NCBI GenBank assembly: GCA_963739085.1
Contig: CAVTZA010000018.1
Coordinates: 1-64,000, forward strand
Direction: 5' to 3'
From: DATFQE01 sp963739085
Lineage (GTDB): Bacteria; Actinomycetota; Thermoleophilia; Gaiellales; Gaiellaceae
DNA: 64,000 bases
A program made the position numbers and the translations under genes. Shown here one piece after another: positions 45,123 through 52,221 of the stretch (position 1 is its first letter; each line of letters opens with the position of its first letter). Under the pieces are notes generated by a model. That model ran no database searches, had not been told where the DNA came from, and saw only the letters and a list, made by a program, of their open reading frames with translations.

Positions 45123-45311
45123 GTGTTCCTGTTCAAGCTCACACACGCGGACGGCACGCCCGCCGACCCGCCTACCGTCAGGGTGGCAGTCCCGAACTGG
45201 CGGGCCGGCGACACGATCACGGTCGGCCACCGCAGCCTGCGCGTCGTCAGCGTCCGCGACGACGACGCCGATCAGCCGCCCGCCCTGGTCGTCGAGGACG
45301 TGGCCGAATGA
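45123..45311 (+). CDS. Small conserved-type protein, function unknown
   Basis: A 62-residue protein from GTG 45123 with an AAGGGAGA ribosome site: FLFKLTHADGTPADPPTVRVAVPNWRAGDTITVGHRSLRVVSVRDDDADQPPALVVEDVAE. VPNWR.GD.I..G..RSLRVV.VR is a pattern I recall from short actinobacterial proteins of unknown role. Its last codons form the start of a 19-bp repeat found again at 45521. Confidence 0.6.
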   Translation: MFLFKLTHADGTPADPPTVRVAVPNWRAGDTITVGHRSLRVVSVRDDDADQPPALVVEDVAE

Positions 45312-45314
45312 GCG
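45296..45314 (+). repeat. 19-bp repeat within the island, copy 1
   Basis: GGACGTGGCCGAATGAGCG at 45296-45314 recurs identically at 45521-45539. A shorter version with TCTAGCGC recurs at 46354-46372. Confidence 0.6.
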
Positions 45315-45341
45315 CGGCGTGTCGTAGCCTTCGCGTCGGTC

Positions 45342-45521
45342 GTGTCGCCGAAGGCGCTGTTGATCGCATCTGCGCTGTGCTTCCTCGTGTTTCTCCTCGC
45401 GGTTCGGAGAGACCCGAGCGGGTTCTCGCAGATCATCGGCCTCGCTTGGCCGCTTCTGCTCATTGCCGCAGCCGTCGTTTGGGTGGTCGATAGGCGGAAG
45501 CGGGGCGGCCAGAACACTTAG
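45342..45521 (+). CDS. Small two-helix membrane protein
   Basis: A 59-residue ORF from GTG 45342: VSPKALLIASALCFLVFLLAVRRDPSGF then IIGLAWPLLLIAAAVVWVVDRRKRGGQNT. Two TM helices with a basic tail give a plausible real protein, too short for standard gene calling. Function unknown. Confidence 0.5.
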   Translation: MSPKALLIASALCFLVFLLAVRRDPSGFSQIIGLAWPLLLIAAAVVWVVDRRKRGGQNT

Positions 45522-45539
45522 GACGTGGCCGAATGAGCG
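45521..45539 (+). repeat. 19-bp repeat within the island, copy 2
   Basis: Identical to 45296-45314. The extended CCGAATGAGCGTCTAGCGC also occurs at 46354-46372, just before the integrase fragment. Confidence 0.6.
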
Positions 45540-45685
45540 TCTAGCGCGGCGATCCGACCTGGCGTGGGTTCGGCGTGGGCCGGGAGGTGGTGCAGCGCCC
45601 GGGCGTTCAGCTCGCCACCCGGCCCCTTTCACCGCTTCGGCGCCACCACCAACGCCGACGGCGATTACCCGGCACGATCAGTGAC

Positions 45686-45820
45686 GTGGCCCGCGAAAGT
45701 CACAGCAGGTGGTTGACCAGGCAGCTTGGGACACTCGCTCTGATCCTGCTCGCGTTCGCGGCCGCCATCGTCGTCGTCGCGGTGACTATCTGGCTTGTGC
45801 ACCCGCCGCCTCTCGACTAA
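45686..45820 (+). CDS. Small single-TM membrane protein
   Basis: A 44-residue ORF from GTG 45686: ARESHSRWLTRQLGTLALILLAFAAAIVVVAVTIWLVHPPPLD, a basic N-terminus then one long TM helix. Coding status is inferred from hydrophobic structure only. Confidence 0.35.
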   Translation: MARESHSRWLTRQLGTLALILLAFAAAIVVVAVTIWLVHPPPLD

Positions 45821-45926
45821 CCACGCGGGCTCACACCTTGCCTCTAACGACGACGTTCTTGCGCGGCGCGGTGCCGGTATGGATCGTAAGACGTCGCTCG
45901 GATCAGCTGTGCGTCGGCGCAGCCGC

Positions 45927-46277
45927 TTACGGGGCGTCGTCGTCCACGGCTTCCAACTCATGAGCGATCAACGCGGGAAAGAACGGCCAGGCCCCAGACG
46001 TGCCCATGACCTTCTCGACCGGAACCTCCTTCCGGGCGACTACTCGGAGCTTCGCGTCGTTCACCGTGCAGACGAACGCGTCTGTCCGGCCGTTGAAGCT
46101 GACGCCCCACCCGCTGTACCCCGCCATCTCTTGTCCACAACGCTGGCTCCCTTCCTCCCAGAGCACATGCACGTACATCGCCGAAGCGCAGGCTCCGAGA
46201 AACATCACGACCGCGGCTAAGCCGAGCGGTACCAGTACTCGCCGCAACCAGCGGGATCGCCCCGGTTCAGACCCCAT
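45927..46277 (-). CDS. Putative small lipoprotein or membrane-anchored protein
   Basis: A 116-residue protein. RRVLVPLGLAAVVMFLGACASAM forms a signal/lipobox-like segment with Cys30 (LGAC). The exported part has two further cysteines (QRCGQE, FVCTV) that could pair. No known domain. It lies inside the tmRNA island in AT-richer surroundings than the rest of the window, which fits acquired DNA. Confidence 0.5.
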   Translation of the reverse strand: MGSEPGRSRWLRRVLVPLGLAAVVMFLGACASAMYVHVLWEEGSQRCGQEMAGYSGWGVSFNGRTDAFVCTVNDAKLRVVARKEVPVEKVMGTSGAWPFFPALIAHELEAVDDDAP

Positions 46278-46389
46278 CGCCTGCGGATGCTACGGCCCTT
46301 CCGTGGAGATTCTGTGCACGACCGAGGTTGTGCGGCGGCCGATGCCGACATGACCGAATGAGCGTCTAGCGCCGGCGTTCGTCGACCAG

Positions 46390-46576
46390 CGGCGAACGGA
46401 TGCACAAGGCCAGGCACACCGCCGGCCAGCGTGTCCTCGACGCGACAGGCAACCTCAAGGCCGCCCAGAAACTGCTAGGGCACGCCTCCATCCAGACCAC
46501 CGGTGACGTGTATGCGGACTGGGACATTGACCAGCTCGCCGACACGATGCGGGCAGTCCTCGGGGGCGATTCGTGA
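46390..46576 (+). pseudogene. Truncated tyrosine integrase (C-terminal catalytic end)
   Basis: The frame GERMHKARHTAGQRVLDATG ... KAAQKLLGHASIQTTGDVYADWDIDQLADTM ends at 46576. It holds the HTAGQR (HxxR), LGHASIQTT and the catalytic Tyr of a tyrosine recombinase, but the N-terminal DNA-binding and first catalytic Arg regions are absent. The fragment is preceded by the 46354 copy of the short repeat. It lies about 45 bp from the ssrA attachment site, as expected for an integrase of a tmRNA-targeting element. Confidence 0.8.
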
Positions 46577-46621
46577 ATCGTTCCCGCCGCCCATACGGGA
46601 AATCCCTGCTAATCGAGGTTT

Positions 46622-46649
46622 AGTGGAGGCGGTGGGAATCGAACCCACG
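46622..46649 (-). mobile_element. attR: ssrA 3' end, 28-bp direct repeat partner
   Basis: Part of the tmRNA gene itself. Identical to 43676-43703. The pair bounds a 2.97-kb element. Confidence 0.75.
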
Positions 46650-46985
46650 TCCGCGGACGCACCGGTCAGAGCATCTACAAGCTTAGGCTGCGCTTTGGTT
46701 TCGCCCGGCGGCCGGTTCGCAGCCGACCTACCGACGGGCTAGCCATCCTTTGAATGTCGCGCCTCGGGCGATTGGCTCTCCCTCGGCGCCGAGCCCGTTT
46801 TATGACGCCGCTACCCGAACCACGGGCCGAGTTCGGAGCGACGCGTCACCTAACTCAGTTAGGCGGCGAGTGCGAGTTCGTTATCCGCACTTGCGTTTGG
46901 TTCCCGGTTGTTTTACGAGGCCGACCGGGGACCTCGGCTTGCAGCTCAGCCGGAGAATCGACCACGTCGAAACCAGGTCGCCCCC
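46624..46985 (-). ncRNA. ssrA: tmRNA
   Basis: A 362-nt tmRNA on the minus strand. The 5' end GGGGGCGACC pairs with the 3' CGCCTCC to make the tRNA-like acceptor. CTAAGCTTGTAGATGCTCT and GGGTTCGATTCCCACC are typical 3' elements. The reading frame GCA-AGT-GCG-GAT-AAC-GAA-CTC-GCA-CTC-GCC-GCC-TAA encodes the tag ASADNELALAA (46894 down to 46862, stop 46861-46859). CCA is not encoded. TACAAT at 47008-47003 is a likely -10. The smpB gene lies 3 kb away. Confidence 0.93.
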
Positions 46986-47224
46986 GTATGTCTTGTGCAC
47001 CAATTGTAGCCGCGCCAGGGCCGAACCCGGCCCGAGTGATCCGGAAGACGCGGACGGCGCGAACCACGTCGAGGGCGTTCGGTGTGGGGCTCTCCCCAAC
47101 TGCCGGTCCCTCAGTCAACCGGCGGACCGCGCCGGGCGCCCTCCACTGATCCAGGCGACGTGCTCCATGCGAACCACAGCTGGCATGAACCCCAACGGCC
47201 CCCGAGGCCGCCAGGTACGTGGAA

Positions 47225-47230
47225 TACGAT
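47225..47230 (+). promoter_or_regulatory. Putative -10 (TACGAT) of the sigma-factor operon
   Basis: TACGAT then 6 nt then GTG 47237. It supports that GTG as a leaderless start. The 250-bp region between here and ssrA holds only the tmRNA promoter and shows no gene. Confidence 0.4.
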
Positions 47231-47236
47231 GAACTC

Positions 47237-47788
47237 GTGGAGGCTGACGCCGCCGCCGTTGCACGCGTCGCCGCCGGCGACACCGAAGCCCTGCGCGAGC
47301 TGTACGACCGTTACGGACGCATCGTCTATGGCATGACCTACCGAGTGACGAGAGACGCCCAGCTCGCCGAGGAGGCCACGCAGGACACGTTCGTCACGCT
47401 CTGGCGCCGGGCCAGCGGCTACGACCCCGAGCGGGCGAAGCTGACTACCTGGCTGTTCGTGATCGCGAGGAACCGGGCAATCGAGCTGGTCCGCGCCCGA
47501 ACGCGCTCCCCGGAGCCGCAGGAGGACATCGAGCCCGCCGGTGAAGAGTCGGATCCCGCCGACCTCGTGGCGCTCGGCGACGACGCCGAGCGGATTGCGC
47601 GCGCGCTCTCAGAGCTGCCCGAGAGCCAGTTCGAGGTGATCAAGCTCGCGTATTTCGACGGCCTGAGCCACGGCGAGATCGCCGAGCGGCTGGCAGAACC
47701 GCTCGGGACGGTGAAGAGCCGCATCCGGCTCGGGCTCAACCGGCTGCGGGCGCTCATGGAGCTGCCCGAGCTCGAGGTGGAACGGTGA
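47237..47788 (+). CDS. ECF-family RNA polymerase sigma factor (SigK/RskA-linked type)
   Basis: A 183-residue ECF sigma. Region 2 is ALRELYDRYGRIVYGMTYRVTRDAQLAEEATQDTFVTLWRR plus YDPERAKLTTWLFVIARNRAIE (-10 recognition). Region 4 is LPESQFEVIKLAYFDGLSHGEIAERLAEPLGTVKSRIRLGLNRLR. The start is GTG 47237, preceded by TACGAT at 6 nt; an upstream GTG at 47219 is possible. Its stop overlaps the anti-sigma start (GTGA), the usual partner arrangement. Confidence 0.9.
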   Translation: MEADAAAVARVAAGDTEALRELYDRYGRIVYGMTYRVTRDAQLAEEATQDTFVTLWRRASGYDPERAKLTTWLFVIARNRAIELVRARTRSPEPQEDIEPAGEESDPADLVALGDDAERIARALSELPESQFEVIKLAYFDGLSHGEIAERLAEPLGTVKSRIRLGLNRLRALMELPELEVER

Positions 47789-48429
47789 CGACGGAGGACG
47801 AGCTGGGCATGCCGGAGCACACCGACACGATCGAGCGGCTCGAGCGAAGCGTTGCCCGCGACGCGCCGCCCGACGACCTCTTCGACCGGATCCTCGACGA
47901 GGTGCAGCCTCCCGCGACCGTGATTCCGTTCCGCCGCCGGCGGATCCCGACCTGGGCCTCGTCCGCCGCGGCCGCCGCACTCGCGGCCGCAGCCGCCGTC
48001 GTCGTGACAGTCGGCGTCACGCGTGACGACAACGGGCTCGGCGACCCGATCCGCGAGGTACAGGTCTCGAACGAGCGGGTGGACGGCACGCTCGCCGTCT
48101 ACCAGCAGGACGACGGGAACCGGCTGCTCGTGGTCGACCTCGACCGGGTGCCCGCGGCGCAGCGAGACCAGTTCTACGAGATCTGGATCAGCCGACCAGG
48201 CAGTGACGTGAAGATCCCCGTCGGCGCATTCCTGCCGCGGAACGGCCAGGCGCATCTCGAGGTGCCGCTCCCCACCGAGGGCAAGAAGCTCTCGATCGAC
48301 ATCTCCGTCGAGGACGAGAACGGCCCGCCCGACCACTCGGGTCAGACGGTCGCAGAGGCCAGCTCCTCTAGCGCAGTCACCCGGAACAGAGCGCCGTCAC
48401 GGCCGTCGCTTCCGCAAGGAGGTCGGTAG
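47785..48429 (+). CDS. RskA-like anti-sigma factor
   Basis: A 214-residue anti-sigma-K-type protein. Its short cytosolic N-terminus (TIERLERSVARDAPPDDLFDRIL) lacks the classical zinc HxxxCxxC motif. One TM follows (ASSAAAAALAAAAAVVVTVGV, residues 57-77), then an extracytoplasmic RskA domain (YQQDDGNRLLVVDLDRVPAAQRDQFYEIWI ... PVGAFLPRNGQAHLEVPLP ... SIDISVEDENGPPDHSG). The start overlaps the sigma stop. The C-terminal tail after DHSG is Ser/Arg-rich and may be altered. Confidence 0.85.
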   Translation: MTTEDELGMPEHTDTIERLERSVARDAPPDDLFDRILDEVQPPATVIPFRRRRIPTWASSAAAAALAAAAAVVVTVGVTRDDNGLGDPIREVQVSNERVDGTLAVYQQDDGNRLLVVDLDRVPAAQRDQFYEIWISRPGSDVKIPVGAFLPRNGQAHLEVPLPTEGKKLSIDISVEDENGPPDHSGQTVAEASSSSAVTRNRAPSRPSLPQGGR

Positions 48430-48508
48430 CCGACGGCGAGCGCGGACAGCGCTGCGGAGCGGCGGTCAGCGGACGGAGAGCGCCGCTCACCGCTGCGGCT
48501 CGGCGACT

Positions 48509-48550
48509 GACGCCGCCGCGAGCCCGGCACACTGGGCTCGCGGCGGCGTC
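48509..48550. terminator. 17-bp perfect-stem terminator between convergent genes
   Basis: A 17-bp perfect inverted repeat (48509-48525 and 48534-48550) with an 8-nt loop between the anti-sigma stop and the convergent propeller gene. Confidence 0.8.
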
Positions 48551-48563
48551 CGTGCGCCCCCTC

Positions 48564-49565
48564 CTACTTGTGCTTCCTGTCGTGCCCGTGGTCGTGCCCG
48601 TGCCGGTGGCCCGGGTGCTTGTCCACGCGCACGAGGTTGTACGCGGCCGCCGAAGGCGGCGTGGGTGCCGTCGTGCCGAAGCGGGCGTTGACGGCGTAGA
48701 GCACGTCGCCGACGTCGTCGATCGTCGTCGGGACGTCGAACAGCGGATCGGTGATCAGCCGTTTGATCACGCCCTTCTTCAGCCGATGGCTGAGCTTCAC
48801 GACCGCGATCTGGTTCGAGCGGTTCTGGACGACGTAGAGCGTCCGACCCTCGAGCAGGATCCCGTCGCCGTTCACGACGTTGCCGCCGCCGAGGTCGATC
48901 TCCTTCGTGACCCCGGTATGCGGGTTGACCCGGAACAGCTTGCCCAGGTTGGTCTGGACGATCACGAGCCACTTGCCGTCCTTCGTGGCATCGATGCCGT
49001 TGGCGTTGTTGCCCGCAGCCATGACCAGGTCGCCGCTGAGCGGAAGCGGCTCGGCCGTGTCGCCGAGAGTGCCGCCCTTGCCGATCGAGACGCGGATCAG
49101 CTGCTTGTTGTTCGAGTCGGTGAAGAACGCGCCGTGACGCGTCACGACGACGTCGTTGATGAAGCGCGGAGTCAGCGTCGTGAGCTGGTACTCCTTGATC
49201 AGCGAGCCGTCGTCGGCGTCGTACACGAAGCCCTTGCCCGTCCCGCCGCCGGCGACGAAGAGCCGGTCGTGACGGCGGTCGAACTCGACGCCGATCGACG
49301 AGCGCCCCGCAACCGGCTGGACGAGCAGTGAGCCCGAGCCGGTCCGGACGTCTCCGCTGAAGACGGCTCCGGTCGTGATCGAGCCGACGTAGAACGTCTT
49401 GCCGTGGATCGCGATCCCCTCCGGCTGGAAGCCGGTCGGCAACGCGATCGTCTTCGGAAAGTCCTTACCCCTGTGCGCGCTCGATGGCAGAGCGACCATT
49501 GCGGCCAGCGCCACGAGCACTGCGAACAGCATGGTGAGGCGACGCAATCGAACTACCCCCTTCAT
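48564..49565 (-). CDS. Secreted SMP-30/NHL-like beta-propeller protein
   Basis: A 333-residue exported protein. The signal peptide (LTMLFAVLVALAAMVALPSSA) precedes repeated propeller blades: GFQPEGIAIHGKTFYVGSITTGAVFSG, GRSSIGVEFDRRHDRLFVAGGG, NDVVVTRHGAFFTDSNNKQLIRV, ANGIDATKDGKWLVIVQTNLG and GDGILLEGRTLYVVQNRSNQ. It resembles SMP-30/gluconolactonase-like sugar lactonase folds, but catalytic identity is unproven. A His-rich tail (HPGHRHGHDHGHDRKHK) could bind metal. Confidence 0.75.
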   Translation of the reverse strand: MKGVVRLRRLTMLFAVLVALAAMVALPSSAHRGKDFPKTIALPTGFQPEGIAIHGKTFYVGSITTGAVFSGDVRTGSGSLLVQPVAGRSSIGVEFDRRHDRLFVAGGGTGKGFVYDADDGSLIKEYQLTTLTPRFINDVVVTRHGAFFTDSNNKQLIRVSIGKGGTLGDTAEPLPLSGDLVMAAGNNANGIDATKDGKWLVIVQTNLGKLFRVNPHTGVTKEIDLGGGNVVNGDGILLEGRTLYVVQNRSNQIAVVKLSHRLKKGVIKRLITDPLFDVPTTIDDVGDVLYAVNARFGTTAPTPPSAAAYNLVRVDKHPGHRHGHDHGHDRKHK

Positions 49566-49612
49566 CGGTTGGTCACCAGGAGATTACGGAGCAGCGGCCG
49601 AGTCGGATGGGC

Positions 49613-50077
49613 CTACCGACGCGACTTGAGTGCGCGCTCGATCTGCCGGTCGGCGTCGCGACGGGCGATATCGCGCCGTTTGTCACGGACGTCCTTGCCC
49701 TTCGCGAGCGCGAGCTCGACCTTCGCGCGGCCGTTCTTGAAGTAGAGCCGCGTGGGGACGATCGTGAGCCCCTTCTCCTTGACCTTGCCGTACAGCGAGT
49801 CGATCTCCTTCGCGTGGAGCAGGAGCTTGCGGTCGCGATCGGGGTCGTGGTTCGCGTAGCCCGCTCGGTCGTAGCCGGAGATGTGCGCCCCGACGAGCCA
49901 GGCCTCGCCGTCACGGACGTCCGCATAGGCGCGCTTGATGTCGGCCTGTCCTTCGCGCAGGGACTTCACCTCGGATCCGGTCAGCATCAGGCCGGCCTCG
50001 AGCCGCTCGAGCAGGTGGTACTCGTGCCGGGCCCGCCGGTTGTCCGCGATCAGCTTCTCGCCGCCAGTTCGCGCCAT
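49613..50077 (-). CDS. smpB: SsrA-binding protein SmpB
   Basis: A 154-residue SmpB: KLIADNRRARHEYHLLERLEAGLMLTGSEVKSLREGQADIKRAYADVRDGEAWLVGAHISGY, then the basic C-terminus typical of the family (KGKDVRDKRRDIARRDADRQIERALKSRR). It binds tmRNA and delivers it to stalled ribosomes, so it works with the ssrA at 46.6-47.0 kb. The start ATG 50077 lies inside the end of the upstream methylase gene (28-nt overlap), so the pair is coupled. Confidence 0.97.
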   Translation of the reverse strand: MARTGGEKLIADNRRARHEYHLLERLEAGLMLTGSEVKSLREGQADIKRAYADVRDGEAWLVGAHISGYDRAGYANHDPDRDRKLLLHAKEIDSLYGKVKEKGLTIVPTRLYFKNGRAKVELALAKGKDVRDKRRDIARRDADRQIERALKSRR

Positions 50078-50643
50078 GCCGGCGATTGTAGGAGCGGCAG
50101 CTCCTCTCGCCGCGCGTCGAAGACCTCGCCGCGGTACTGGTAGACGACCGAGCCGCCGGCCCGCAGACGGTCGTAGGCCTGCTCGAACAGGCGGCTCAGC
50201 GGCCCGAGGCCGTCTCCGGTCGCGAACACCGCTGCGAACGGCTCCCCCTCGAGGTCGGGATGCGTGGCGGCCTCGCGGGCGGGCAGGTACGGCAGGTTGG
50301 CGACTACGAGGTCCAGCCCCTCCGGCGCCGGCTCCAGCAGGTCGCCCTCGAGGATGTGCACGCGGTCCTCGAGGCCGAGCCGCTCCACGTTCGCCCTGGC
50401 CAGCTCGACCGCGGCCGGGCTGAGGTCGGTCGCCCACACGGTCGTGCGCGGCGAGAGCAGCGCAAGGCTGACCGCGATCGCGCCCGAGCCGGTGCCGACG
50501 TCCGCCACCCGCGCCGGCCCGTCGCCGATCAGGTCGATAGCGCGGTCGACGAGCGCCTCGGTCGCCGGGCGCGGCGTCATCACGCGGCCCGGAGCCGTGA
50601 GCAGGTGAACGCCGTGGAAGTCCATCAGTGGCTTGGTGTCCAT
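50050..50643 (-). CDS. PrmC/HemK-like N5-glutamine methyltransferase
   Basis: A 197-residue SAM methyltransferase: VLTPRP-type start (TAPGRVMTPRPATEALVDRAID), VADVGTGSGAIAVSLAL (motif I), ATDLSPAAVELARANVERLGL and the HemK-type substrate motif VVANLPYLP (NxPY). It is shorter than E. coli PrmC because the N-terminal helical domain is missing. It may modify release factors, fitting its place near smpB and prfB, or another protein. It overlaps smpB. Confidence 0.8.
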   Translation of the reverse strand: MDTKPLMDFHGVHLLTAPGRVMTPRPATEALVDRAIDLIGDGPARVADVGTGSGAIAVSLALLSPRTTVWATDLSPAAVELARANVERLGLEDRVHILEGDLLEPAPEGLDLVVANLPYLPAREAATHPDLEGEPFAAVFATGDGLGPLSRLFEQAYDRLRAGGSVVYQYRGEVFDARREELPLLQSPAWRELAARS

Positions 50644-50656
50644 CCGCGAGGGTTTC

Positions 50657-51301
50657 TTACGTCGGCGCCGTCGCCAACCGTTCGGCCAGCCATGGACGGA
50701 GCTCGACGACGAACTGCGGGTCGATCGTGTGCGGCAGCGGGTACTCGCGGTAGAGCACGTCCGCTCCGGCTTCCTCGAGCAGCTGCCGCGCCTGCCTCCC
50801 CCACTCCACGCCGATCACCGGGTCGTAGGTGCCGTGGCCGATCGCCACCGGCGGAAGCGGCTCGCTCAGGTCGAGCTCGAAGCCCGGCACCGTCGGGACG
50901 AAGCCGCTCTGGGCGATCAGGGCGGCCGGCCTTGGGCGGCCCTTGCCGAGCCCGAGCGCGTACGTCATCACCGAGCCCTGCGAGAAGCCTCCGAGCACCG
51001 TCCGCTCCGGCGGGATCTCCGTCTCCGTTGCAAGGTCGTCGAGCCAGCGTGACGCGGTCTCGTAGGTGGGCCGGAAGGTGGCCGGATCGGGAGTGCCGAG
51101 GCCCGCGAGCGCGTACCAGTGAGCCCCGCCCGGCGGCAGCGAGAGCGGGCCTCGCGGCGTGACGCCCAGGAGCCGCCGCTCGGGGTCGAGCAGGTCGAGC
51201 ACCGGGTACAGGTCGTTCTCGTCCGCGCCGCGCCCGTGGAAGAGCACGAGCAAGCCGTCCGGCTCGCCCGTGGACGGCCGGGTCCGATACGTCAGGCTCA
51301 T
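50657..51301 (-). CDS. Phospholipase/carboxylesterase-family alpha/beta hydrolase
   Basis: A 214-residue serine hydrolase: LLVLFHGRGADENDLYPVLDLL (oxyanion loop), VLGGFSQGSVMTYALG (GFSQG nucleophile), IGHGTYDPVIGVEWG (Asp) and YPLPHTIDP (His). This is the YpfH/carboxylesterase type. ATG 51301 overlaps the stop of the upstream dioxygenase (ATGA). The two may act together on aromatic-ester-type compounds. Confidence 0.85.
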   Translation of the reverse strand: MSLTYRTRPSTGEPDGLLVLFHGRGADENDLYPVLDLLDPERRLLGVTPRGPLSLPPGGAHWYALAGLGTPDPATFRPTYETASRWLDDLATETEIPPERTVLGGFSQGSVMTYALGLGKGRPRPAALIAQSGFVPTVPGFELDLSEPLPPVAIGHGTYDPVIGVEWGRQARQLLEEAGADVLYREYPLPHTIDPQFVVELRPWLAERLATAPT

Positions 51302-52221
51302 CGGGCGGCGCGGGCCTCGCGTGGGTTCGGCAGCGGCGTCAGCAGCGGCTCGACACGCTCGCGCAGGTGCTCGAAGTCCGGCGGCAGCGAGAGCCGCTCC
51401 CCGAGGTGCTCGGCCGGCTCGTCGGTGGTGAAGCCGGGGCCGATCGTCGCGAGCTCGAACAGCACACCGCTCGGCTCCCTGAAGTAGACCGACTTGAAGT
51501 AGAAGCGGTCGATGACGGGCGTCGGGTGCGCGCCCGCCTCGGCCACCTGCTCGCGCCAGGCGCTGTGCTCCTCCATCGTGGTCGCCCACGCGACGTGGTG
51601 GACGGTCCCGGCGCCGCCGACGCCGCGCTCGGGCGGCGACTCGTCGTAGACATAGGTGCCCCCGCGCTTGTCGCCGCGTACCTCCCAGCCCTCGTCGCGC
51701 GGCTGGAAACCGAGCGTGCCTTCGAGGAAGGCGCGGCTCTCCTCGGGTGCCATCGAGTACGCGCGCACGCCGTCGAAGCCCTGGATCGCGTGCTCCGGCG
51801 GGATGTCGGGGTGCTCGGCGACGAGCGGCTCGTCGGTCGTGTCCGAGACGGCAAGCTCGAGCGCAAGGCCCTCCGGGTCGGTGAAGCGCAGCGTTCCGTT
51901 CTCCCGGCGGCTTTCGATCCCGTCGTCGGCGAGGCGCTCCTCCCAGAAGGCGAGCGAGTCTTCGGACGGGACGCGGAAGCGGACGGTGTGCACCATCCCC
52001 GCGCCGGCGCGGCCCCGCCGCGCGCCCGGGTACTCGAAGAACGTGATGTCGGCGCCCGCGCTGCCCTTCTCGTCGGCGTAGAAGAGGTGGTACACGGTCG
52101 GGTCGTCCTGGTTGACCGTCTTCTTCACGAGCCGCAGGCCGAGCGTGCCCGCGTAGAACTCGACGTTGCGCGGCGCGTCACCCGTGATCGCGGTGACGTG
52201 GTGGATGCCTTCTAGCTTCAT
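51298..52221 (-). CDS. VOC-family ring-cleaving dioxygenase (MhqO/PcpA-like)
   Basis: A 307-residue double vicinal-oxygen-chelate protein: GIHHVTAITGDAPRNVEFYAGTLGLRLVKKTVNQDDPTVYHLFYAD at the start and GTVHHVAWATTMEEHSAW and FKSVYFREPSGVLFELATIGPGF (second His and Glu) later. It fits extradiol-like hydroquinone dioxygenases such as MhqO. The start ATG 52221 overlaps the RNase R-like stop. Confidence 0.85.
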   Translation of the reverse strand: MKLEGIHHVTAITGDAPRNVEFYAGTLGLRLVKKTVNQDDPTVYHLFYADEKGSAGADITFFEYPGARRGRAGAGMVHTVRFRVPSEDSLAFWEERLADDGIESRRENGTLRFTDPEGLALELAVSDTTDEPLVAEHPDIPPEHAIQGFDGVRAYSMAPEESRAFLEGTLGFQPRDEGWEVRGDKRGGTYVYDESPPERGVGGAGTVHHVAWATTMEEHSAWREQVAEAGAHPTPVIDRFYFKSVYFREPSGVLFELATIGPGFTTDEPAEHLGERLSLPPDFEHLRERVEPLLTPLPNPREARAAR

